Shown here: in pieces, positions 36,701-44,900 of the stretch
Position numbering within the stretch: the first letter of the stretch is position 1
Layout: each line of letters opens with the position of its first letter
Source of the DNA: Opitutales bacterium
GTDB taxonomy: Bacteria; Verrucomicrobiota; Verrucomicrobiia; Opitutales; UBA953
DNA: 64,000 bases
Assembly (NCBI GenBank): GCA_017440935.1
Contig: JAFSAO010000014.1
Location: 114,652 to 178,651, forward strand
Direction of reading: 5' to 3'
Position numbers and translations under genes: made by a program
The notes under the pieces: model-generated
Databases searched by the model: none
What the model was told of the DNA's origin: nothing
Seen by the model: the letters and a program-made list of their open reading frames with translations, nothing else

Positions 36701-38940
36701 ACGTTTACTCGGTGCTTGAAGACAACAACGGTTTGCTGAATATCGGTGTCGGAGAAGGCAACATGGTTGTCGAATGGCGCGACGACTGCGAAACGCTCAC
36801 GACGGCAAACGGCGTCAACGTAAACCTCGTTACGTTGCGTGATGCGGCTTCGGGCGACTCCGGAACGCTGACAATTAAGTCGACGGCATCGTCCTCGCGC
36901 GCGCTTGCGGCGGGAGCGCAGGTTTTTGCCGAAACCGTTCGCGGCGGCGGGAACGTGACGTTCGACGGAATGACCGGGAAGGGCTTGGTCGTTTCCGCGA
37001 AGCAGGAATATTTGGGACAAACGAAAATCGTCGGAAATGTCGAATTCTCCGGCGAAGGTCGCAACAACGCATCTTCGCAATTGACGGTTGCCGGCGGCGC
37101 GACGCTTTACGGCGGCGTTAACATGACCGGACGTAACGTCGGTTATTCCGTGAACGCTGTTCGCAATGCGGACGATACGGGCGCGGCGGGAACGACAACG
37201 CTCACTATCGCACTTTCCGATGCGCGGTTGGCATCCGACATTAAGGCGCAGGTTAAAGTCCGTGCGAACGGAACTCTTGATACGACAACTTGGGAAATCC
37301 TCGGAACTCCGCCGGCGGGCGTGACAATCGATCCGGCGTCGTTGGAACACAAAGACGGCGTATTGACGCTTACGGCGAAAGATGCGGCGTTGAACGAAGA
37401 TTACACGATTTCCGTGAATACGGGAACGCTTCCGACCGCAGTCGGCGAAGGCACGGGAGTCGCAGGGCAAACGACGGTTGCCGGAAACGTGATTTTGGAA
37501 ACAAATTCCAAAGTGATTCTTGATGCGGCATCGGGCGACAGTATTTCCGTCGGGACGGGAACGGTGAAAATCGATTCCGGAAGCTCGATTTACGTTGAAA
37601 ATCTCGGAGCGGAAACGCTCGGGAAAACGCTCACGCTTGTCCGCGCGGGAACGGTCGACGGCTCGGTGGTCGATGCTCTCCGCAAGGCGAATAGCGCGCG
37701 TCCGGATTCCGAAAAAATGAAATTGGCGGTTTACACGGACGCCAACGGCGACGTTTGTGCGAAGATGATTATCGATGATTTCGCGGGGCTCGGTGCGGAT
37801 TACAACGAAGGCGTTTCCGACAGCTTCCTTGGTGCTCTTTCCGAAATCGCTTCTTGGAACGGAGCAAACATCGTTGACGTTGACAGTAGCGCGACGTTGA
37901 CGGGTTCGGCGAAAGATTTGTTCTTTGCGTTGAACAGCTTGCCGGAAGCGCGTTTGGCGGACGAAGTGGAAAAACTCTCTCCGATTTCTTTCGCGTCGAT
38001 GTTGGCAATGCCGGTCGCGGCGTTCAATTCGGATGTCGCACGCATTCACGGTCGCCTTGATCAACGCCGTTATGACGGCGCGAATCCGCTTCGCGATAGC
38101 GGCGAATACGAATTCTTCGCTCTCGCGCAGAGTGATTTTGCCGAAAACGGCACGGCGGCGGATGCTCCGAATTTTGATTACAACCTCTACGGAGTTACAG
38201 CCGGATTTGACTGGAAACCGAGCTACGAAACAACGCTCGGATTCGCTCTCGGCTACACTTACGGGAAGGCGAAAGTTCAAAATGGCGGCGGAAAAATCAA
38301 TATGGACGATATGCGCGCGACGGCGTTTGCGAGCCGCCTTTTCGGAAATTGCTATGTGGATGCCGGTGTTCAGGCGGGAACGGCAATGTTTGACACGCGT
38401 CGACAGACGGTCGCGGGAGCGGTTTCCGGAGATACGGATTCCGTCTTCGCGGGAACGTTTGTTACCGTCGGTTCCGTGTTCTCGATTTGGCAGGACAAAA
38501 AGGACGGTAGCGGGCTTTACTTTACGCCGAGCGTCGGCTTGAGCTATTTGCACACCGAAATCGACGGATTTACCGAAAGCGGAACTGCCGGATTGAATAT
38601 GGAAGACACGGACGGCGACAGCCTCCGCGCGCGAATTGCCGCCGCGTTGCAGTGGGCATTCCCGCTCGACAGTTGGCAGGTGCGCCTTGGCGTGGAAGTG
38701 GCATACTCGCACGATTTCCTCGGCGAAGAATTGGATATGACCGGCCGTTTCGCCGCCGTTGACGGCTCGAAGTTCAGCACCTCCGGCAAGGCGTTGCCGA
38801 CGGATATTTTCTCCTTCGGACCGACGGTGGATATCATGGTTTCGGAACGCAGTAGCCTTTACTTCGGCTACGGGATCGATGTGGATACGGATTCCGGCGT
38901 TTCGCAAAATGTCAATGCCGGGTTCCGCCATCGCTTCTAA
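30703..38940 (+). CDS. Giant autotransporter adhesin-like protein (2745 aa)
   Basis: Signal peptide MSIASRISKKTFFAAAVLGL, cleaved near AQA. The passenger (about 30-2430) is a long beta-helix of Gly/Thr/Ser/Val-rich repeats of the autotransporter-associated beta-strand type (LVKTGDSTVDLTGSL, YTGTTTIAGGTLEMAL, SIIKDGEGTFALNGG). Around residues 1006-1259 a helical, Glu/Lys-rich insert interrupts it (EYGKTIPKNPTLAEKNEINQ). The C-terminal autotransporter barrel (about 2446-2745) begins ARIHGRLDQRRYDGANP and ends in Phe. A linker motif LSPISFASMLAMP just before the barrel is shared with the next gene. It would be exposed on the cell surface. Many Gly-Thr pairs are written as the octamer GCGGGAACG. 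No catalytic motif was seen. Confidence 0.88.
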   Translation: MSIASRISKKTFFAAAVLGLAAAVPAQAYLFEDEVSSENVIPGAVNALDYSIFILENDYLLTSSWNPRMGIEWLTFVKTGSGTAQMDLGAEGDLYNQHLFGYSDDNNDSNDGPVYKVTRKAGAIPADAEYEIEYYTAGETRNILEGWQSGEIVVDQGTLSLGGLVNMWYDFGDIINSHEIGQATGKMIGVSRITVRNGAALDLSANNSFISGNWTSAKGMVASNSLTTVQFLNNLQAGDLGTDLNSELVLGPASAYHINLNVGGWEENVRVNTGVTLAGNLTSTYFDNQLAFGGSIGRISGAGSIYKTGKGTFTLLNSSAAFTGSLYAAGGSLVLAGNDSGAKTKAFTDGFGNNVRVLLSSSVGNAASVNIAGTMNTGKEANGGSMQGSAIGSSVHSIFTKTTNAESGEELVVTAVKEAFFTTPEAGTLVIAENQTIKNLQSYFAAGLSIDSEKSAAEAVIDASNSEGVLAPKGNTTSDRGTADAPIIAGTGIGSRIVIPGGNYTVKDGKFVQNVDANGYMQGGVLVVNQTAGMGGVYQGSVVGARVSIYNKNTFEANTEKDQTTASLNNADRLKAAQVTKDTIKADLNLSDDELASLNIGADGAFALDNPVAWKVVNYYKQTTLGSAYYVDYKADDTVVGGLLVLEGAGDLALLLETANYSGIYIDPNRTGKTVLNISAVNSLPGSTVSLGGRGIVSFVATQGSTLNVKLSGFAKGSQLVFATTDTVQTVGGIVSVGGNRQADIGFAQIQDGVYGDIFIESGIGLNLSGNESVFANADTVTLWKGKAWKDSNAAPTLTLFPKGSTFASQVVNDLTGDASAEILLGNGILTTVVSDNDVDPYSGLTRGSYAGKIIGSGSIIKDGEGTFALNGGENNRNFTGTTEIAAGKLSVTRTNSLTGTSAIIFNEGTVAEMSGDQKIRTLYGSAGTSVAVEGKLTLGANIVPASGENRTLVTNNLGLGSVAAGSTDASFARFENCFDLEGNLVLENNRIGIPASQKDATEKYLTATAKLAYSGFEVSALEKFVGVKDYDGSELLSQADYDTLKAFAKNGGTGTAINGIAQATLLADLAEKYAALATEDNYLKLFAPTGTVGEYGWYSPSALKSLFPSEREYKVYVSEQLKADVEAEYGKTIPKNPTLAEKNEINQALFKVLRKKYETLSEAQLDATLKANPAAMFAEFKTAKNLAGTPLMSEADIAAVDALLNAENPDAAAIKAAYETWSGKYEAVRTKELFAGIAVPGAFAAQVTVGGDLTNTSWISEPSFAGTLTAGTLVKTGDSTVDLTGSLSVNSLIIEGGQIGIEGSSLAAPIAGGISVSRNADLSVNVNANPEDTENVGIVFNQSVSGDGNFVKTGDGKLTLGKDVLYTGTTTIAGGTLEMALREVKTTVVDGVSQTILPQSQITFSGSDTTLILNQAEDVVWAGEIKASTGVTGAALSKIGDGELTIGGNVALGTLATISVDEGTLNLSSVDFGERSKVNIEQGAALSLGKSSVGGSVRFSGEGALRIAGAMSLDGSPLSTDNEKFVGAVTILNGGSLSLGGASVFSDAKLVTVNTGATLSIKENSKQILNAIAGAGTLSLGTGATLELKSSQPGIGMAQVAGFYTFNEDALLAVPDFSGSVAGAGTLSIVNGASSFSGAVDADVSVKNGGQVVLNAAKFGGNNTATTVSTVTVDGADSEVVFLVSDAGTANLSTGAISFTANGGKFGKVGNGTLSVSHNDFANCNAVSVYDGTLNISGWIGAKKVIASGATLAMTIGDTEPDFSTVYGSGTLELTATKDITLSPDKVNVSGTNGFFNGEIRFASSGAGYKVTLAAGTNTSQMVAVSTGSGVSLNVGDGVTFIQSQNSEIAGDLEVSGTVKVQGLDAKNGNSGRVLSSDFRSLTLSGDYTRVGNSEFKMLNIGFGFKSTEADMAVVIDKSSVANAFIVDLAQNSGTLVAAGTTIGVDAKINDADASSALKELSVIKTGDAATFTLSAATIVNDLGSANTTRDSVFGISRDVYSVLEDNNGLLNIGVGEGNMVVEWRDDCETLTTANGVNVNLVTLRDAASGDSGTLTIKSTASSSRALAAGAQVFAETVRGGGNVTFDGMTGKGLVVSAKQEYLGQTKIVGNVEFSGEGRNNASSQLTVAGGATLYGGVNMTGRNVGYSVNAVRNADDTGAAGTTTLTIALSDARLASDIKAQVKVRANGTLDTTTWEILGTPPAGVTIDPASLEHKDGVLTLTAKDAALNEDYTISVNTGTLPTAVGEGTGVAGQTTVAGNVILETNSKVILDAASGDSISVGTGTVKIDSGSSIYVENLGAETLGKTLTLVRAGTVDGSVVDALRKANSARPDSEKMKLAVYTDANGDVCAKMIIDDFAGLGADYNEGVSDSFLGALSEIASWNGANIVDVDSSATLTGSAKDLFFALNSLPEARLADEVEKLSPISFASMLAMPVAAFNSDVARIHGRLDQRRYDGANPLRDSGEYEFFALAQSDFAENGTAADAPNFDYNLYGVTAGFDWKPSYETTLGFALGYTYGKAKVQNGGGKINMDDMRATAFASRLFGNCYVDAGVQAGTAMFDTRRQTVAGAVSGDTDSVFAGTFVTVGSVFSIWQDKKDGSGLYFTPSVGLSYLHTEIDGFTESGTAGLNMEDTDGDSLRARIAAALQWAFPLDSWQVRLGVEVAYSHDFLGEELDMTGRFAAVDGSKFSTSGKALPTDIFSFGPTVDIMVSERSSLYFGYGIDVDTDSGVSQNVNAGFRHRF

Positions 38941-38991
38941 TCAGACAATTTAACGGATTCTTAAAAAATTAACCCCTATATCGGTTTTCTA

Positions 38992-41900
38992 ATGATTTTT
39001 TCAAAAAAGACATTGTTTGCTGCGGCGCTGTTTGCGAGCTCTGCGCTCGTCGCTTCCGCCGTTTCCGAAGACCTTGCTCCGACGCGGGATATTTCCGGAA
39101 ACATCGTGGTGGAAGACAACTTCGCGATCGACCTCGGCGGCGGCACGATAACGCTCAACGGGGCCTTTGTTTCGAAGAACGGATCGATGGCAGAACAGTC
39201 TGCGGCACGCTACGCCGGAGGAGATACCAATCCGCTACTTTGGTATATTGCCGAGCTGGATGATACCGGAGCGTTTATTGGTTCCGAAGAACGCACGGAT
39301 ACGGAAACGATTACGATTAAAGGCGGCGGCTCTCTGACGTATACGGGCGGGAGCCTCGGTTCCGGCTATTACACGAGCACATATCAGATGAATCGGAATA
39401 GCTACACCACGATTTCCCCGACGGACGCTCCGAACGTCTGGAACGCGTGGGAAAGCATGGATAGTTTCTGGTCTGCAGGCAACTTTACCGGGAAACTTCT
39501 CATCGAAGGAGAAACGACGCTCAATGTTCAGGGACAACTTTCTCAATACGTCACGTTTGTAGAGCCGACGGGAACAAGGGATCAAAATCTTTATGCCTCG
39601 GCACTTTCCGGTTATCTCGGTGTTCAGGCAATTGAGCTGAAAGACGGCGCGACGCTTTCATTTGCCGGATCCGCCAAGAACATGGTCGACAGGCGTCCGA
39701 ACCTGACGACTCTGGATCCGCAGGATAATTACAATCCGAAGGAAGTGCTCTCGTTAAATTTTGTCAACAATCTCACTTCGACCTCGGAGTCCCGAATCGT
39801 TATCGGTAATGACTCTGCGTCAATCAATCGCATCGTTTTTAACACCTACACCGGAAAGGAATCCACGGTCGGGCGTCTTTCCGGGAACGGTCGCATTTAT
39901 ACGACGGGGAACGGAACGATTTCGTTTATCGGAGAATCCGAACTGGATCCCGGTTCTAATGTTGACGCTAACGGGAACGCGGACACCACGGGCAATACGT
40001 GGATTAGCGGAAACAGACTCGCCGATATTATTCTCGGAACGAAAATCGTGAATGTCGGTAGCACCGGACTCATTGGGTCTACCGTTATTGACAACGTTTT
40101 TGCGAATGCAACGGCGGTGCAATTGGTTTCCGGTCCGGACTACGCGCGGGTGAATCTCAACCTCAACCCGAAAGCCGGGGATGATTTGGCAAACGTTGCA
40201 GCAAACGGCAGTCTCGTCAATGCCGGTTCGTATTATCTCAGTAATTTTGCGGGAACGGATAACAGTCCTACGAGAGTTTACGTCTACGGGAATCAGGTTT
40301 TTAACAATTTTCAGTCGCTTTGGGCGGAGCGTTCCTCATTGCTCAGCGATCCGTCCCTTAGCGGTCCTGTCGCACAGAAATATGAGCCGGTCGTGTTTTC
40401 CGCCGGAAACACCTCCGATAAAATCAGCACCGGAAAGAATACGAATGTTTGGTTGGAAGAAAATGCGGTTCTGACCATCAAGCAGGATAAGGGGCGTGAC
40501 GGAATTTATAGCGGAAATATTGTTGCGCTCAACGGAGGTCTCGTCGTCAAGACCGGCGCCGGGCGATTTATTTATTGGGGTGCAGATTTTATTGACAACC
40601 TCCGAATCGAAGAAGGCGAATGGCTTTTTAGTGGCGCGTTCTCGACAAATGTGACGTTGGCGAAGGAGGGGATGCTAACGGTTAGCGTCGGAGAACCGGA
40701 CACGGCGACGTTCACGATTCAGGCGATTGATCCGACTTCCGTGTTGCGTTTGTGCTCTGCCTACTTTGTCGAAAATGATTTGACGGCAGATTCGCTGGAA
40801 GCGGTCAAGTCCGGAGAATATTCGGAAAGCGACCTTCGCTACCGCAAAACCTCCTGGTCGCAACAGGGGGGCGCCGACAATGCGCGCGGTATTCAAATCA
40901 CGGAACAGCAGACCTTGTTCTACGGGAAAGTCCTCGTTGAGGAAGGTGTAACCTTGCATTTGGGCGCGGAAACCAGTTCCGAAAGTGTGTTCTCCGGTGC
41001 ATCCTCGATTGAGTTGATCGGATCGGATTACCCTGATGCCGGACTGTGGGAAGCCTCCGTGCTTATGATCACGGGAACGCAACTCGTCCGCAACCTGAAG
41101 GGGGCAATCGGCTCATCTGCCGTGAGAATTTCGAACGGGGGAACATTGGTTCTGACGAATACCGACAATTCCTACGCCGGCGGTTTTGCCGGAGAGGGGA
41201 ATCTGGTAAAGCTCGGCAAATCGAACCAGATTATTTCCTCCAATAAATACGGGGAACTCGTAGGATCGCTTTCGGTGCTTTCCGGTTCCGTATCCGTAAA
41301 TCAGGGTGCGTCGAGCGTGGGTGTTTCCGGTCTCGTGTTGAAGGCGGGAACTTCGGCGACGCTCGGTTCCGATGCTCGCGTCGGTGCGCTTATCGGCGAA
41401 GCAATGTCTGCCGTTTCCGTAAACGGTTCGCTAGCGGTCGGCGGGAACTCGAAACCTTCGGGCGCAAGCGACGGTTCGTATTTCGCAACATCGAATTACG
41501 ACGGATACGATAATCTGTTTGCGGGAACGGGAATCGCATCTGTGCTGGAAAATCTCAAAACCGCAGCAGGAAATGCCCGCTTGTATCAGCCGGGTTCTGC
41601 AACATCTTCTGTCCCCGTAACGACGGCTGACACGTTGACGTATCTGAAAAATCCGGCGAAGTTGGCCTACAAAACCGACAGCAATGTTCTCGACGGCGCG
41701 TTCGCATCGCTCTTTACCTCGACGGGAGTCGATCAGCACGGGAACGATGTTTTCGCGAAGATGAAAGAAGGTTTTTACGGGAACAGTGTTTTCGGTGATG
41801 CAACAACGATTGCCGATTGGTTGCGCAAAGAATTTACCACGGAAAACATCAGCAATTTTATTGCCAATAACGGAAGTGCGCTTTCCCTGTCGCAGAAACA

Positions 41901-44900
41901 GAGTCTGACTGCGCTTGCGCAGACGATTACGGAACGCTCGGACGGGGTAAAAGGGTATCTCGATTCGCAAGGAAATCTGAACACAAACGGGTGGAACGCG
42001 ATTGTCGCCGCCGGCGGTCTTGAATATCTGAAGTCCAAGTATGAGTATCAAATCTTCGGGATGGCGGACGATTCTCTGTATTCGTTCATCACTGAGTTTT
42101 ACTCCGATTACGAATTTGTCCTGACGCAGGATGTAGCAACTCAGATCGGGCAGATCTACGGCGTTGACAGCTCTGCGTGGGTTAGCGGGAATACTGCGGA
42201 TTACGGAAAGTTTGTCGAATCCTTCGGCGTTTCCTCGCCGGAATTCGCGGGAACGCTCAGCGGCACCGGTTCGCTCATCAAAACCGGGGCGGAAACGCTG
42301 AAGCTGACGGGTCAAAATTCCTACACGGGAACGACACTGGTCAAATCCGGAGAATTGTTCGTCGATTGGAACGCGATTCAGCGCACGGTCGGTATTGCTG
42401 TCGACGAAGGCGCACTTCTTACGATTTCCGGAACGGATGCGGACATCCGCGAATCCTACACCGATCCGGAAACGGGAAAAGATATCGGCTACGAAACGAA
42501 TAACGGCTACGGCTCGCTGTTTTCCGGAAGTAATGCGGATTACGCGCGCCTTTCCGGACGCGGCACGGTGCTCAAGTTGGGCAACGGCAAGGTGGATCTC
42601 GGGAACGCCTTGGCAGACGTTGCCGAAAATGCTTCCGACTTTACGGGCAGCTTCCTCGTTGCCAACGGAACGCTGAAAGCGGCGGTTGATCCCGTCTCCC
42701 GCACAACGGCTCAAACTCCGCTCGCGTTTAACATTTATTTCTCGAAAGAAACGGCAACGGCGGAAAACCCTGTTGCGGATCCGAGCTTCGAGCTTTCGTT
42801 CGCGCGGACGGGCGGATTCGGCTACATCGTCGGAACACAACCCGCAGAGCTGAATTTCACGGGTGTGATTAGCGGGGAAGGAACTTTTGTTCTTGATGCC
42901 GGTGTTTCCCGCCCGAACGACGACGTTGCTTCCGTGAACAATATTTTGACGGTTGCTTCCGAAAAAATCAGCGTTTCAAACGTTAAGATTGCAAGCGGCA
43001 CGCTCAACCTTTCGGTTTCCGGAAACGGAGCTACGCCCTGGTTTAAAACGGTTGAACTTAGTGAAAAATCTGCATTGAGCTTCGATTTGAACGCGGATGC
43101 GGCACTGGCGGATGCAACGATCGGCGGCGGGAACGGCGCGCTGATTGTTTCTTCGTCCGAAACCGATATCAACGATGCCTATGTCGCGAAAACGCTTACG
43201 CTGACGAACGGATCTCTGTCCGGAGTTTCTTCGTTGGAACTTGGCGGCGGGGCAACGCTCGTTCTCAGCGGAACCCCGGCTGTGACCTCCGGAAATGATG
43301 TTGTTCTGACATCGCTCTCGACGGGAGCGCAGACTGTTCTGAATATCGGGGAATCTCGCACGGTGGAACTGAAAGGCTCCGGAACAATCGCGGGAACGCT
43401 TGCCGGTTCCGGGAAATTCATTTTCAACGGCGATAAGGATTCGACGCTTACGCTCGGAAATGCGGATTATGTTCGCGAAAAAACGGCATTCGGCGGCGAA
43501 ATCGAATTTAACGGCGGCTCCATCATTTTTGCCGCAGGGAAAGACCAGACCGTTTCCTATGACGGTTTGACGATTAGCGGAAACGCTGTTGCGCTTGACG
43601 GTCGGACAATTGTCAAAGACGGCGCGGGAACGGTAGAAATCCTCCGCAACGGGACCGCTACGAACAGCATTTCCGTTGCTGATTTGGCGTTCGACGTGCG
43701 CGCGGGCGAACTCACCGTCAGCGGAGATATGTTCGCGGAAAACGGCGGAGCACTGCCGAAGTCCATTTCCATTGCGGGCGGCGCGAAATTTACGTTCTGC
43801 GAAGATTTCGCGGGAACGAATTTTGACCTCGGTTCTCTCGGCGCGCTTTCCGGCACGGGAACGCTCGCGTTTGACCTGACGACCGCGACGACGGTGAACG
43901 TTTCCGCATTCAATGCGTCGGACTTTAGCGGCGTCGTAAATCTTTCGGCAAATACGACGTTGGCGCTCGGTGCAAATGTTACGGAGTTTGCCGCGTTCTC
44001 CGGTGAAGGAAAAGTTACGGTCGGCGCATCGAATTTAACGGTGCGTGTTGACGGGAACGCCGACGGCGCAGAAAAATTCGGCGGACAAATCACGGGAAAT
44101 CTGCAATCGCTGACGGTGGTTGGCGATGGCGCATTGGTCTTGGGTAGTGCGACCTCGATTCCTGTTTCGAAGATTTATGTCGGAACAGTCGGTGAAAACG
44201 GCGGAATCGGAGTCGCGTCCGATTGGAACGGAACGATTGTTGCGGTTGGCGCATCGTCCTCCGTTTTGATTGACGGCGGTGCGGCGTTGTCCGCGTCCGG
44301 CGCGAAGGTAGAAGTGCAGGATTCCGTAAAGAATCTTTCGCTCGCCTGCTCCGGAGAGCTCGTCTTGGGCGAGGGCGCCGTTGCGACGGCGTTTAAACTG
44401 AAAGACGTGGATTCCAACGATTTGGTTCTCGACGGGTCGATTAACGTTACGTTGTCGAACGTTGCGGGAACGGCATTGACGCTCAAGAAATTGAGCGCAC
44501 TCAATTCTGAGGTCTTTAATTTAAACACGAACGTCGGCGGCGGACTCGTCTTTGACGGAACTCCGGTTTCGGGAAGCTACTCGCTTCGCGCGCTTCCGGC
44601 GGCACCGCAAACGGTGTGGGCGAAAGACATTTCCGGCGCGGGTAATGTTACGGTAACCAACGGCGCGAATCTGAAACTAGCAGCGGGAACGCTTTCCTAT
44701 ACGGGCGCGACCGTCGTTTCCGGAAATTCTGCGCTGGAATACGTTGCGGGAACGGTTTCGCAATCTTCCTCGCTGACGGTGAAAGGCGGGAGCACGCTTA
44801 TCGGCGGTGTCGATTTGGTTGCAGAAGGTTCAAATGTGACGTTTGAAGGCGGAAGCAATTTCGCGTTTACGGGCGATGCAATTCGCTTTACGGGAACGGC

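Noticed and set aside
34987..38931. A 1314-codon open frame on the minus strand opposite the giant autotransporter
   Set aside because: It exists because the sense gene has few stops in this register. The product is Arg/His/Asn-rich without a fold or family signature, while the sense strand has repeats and barrel of a known class.
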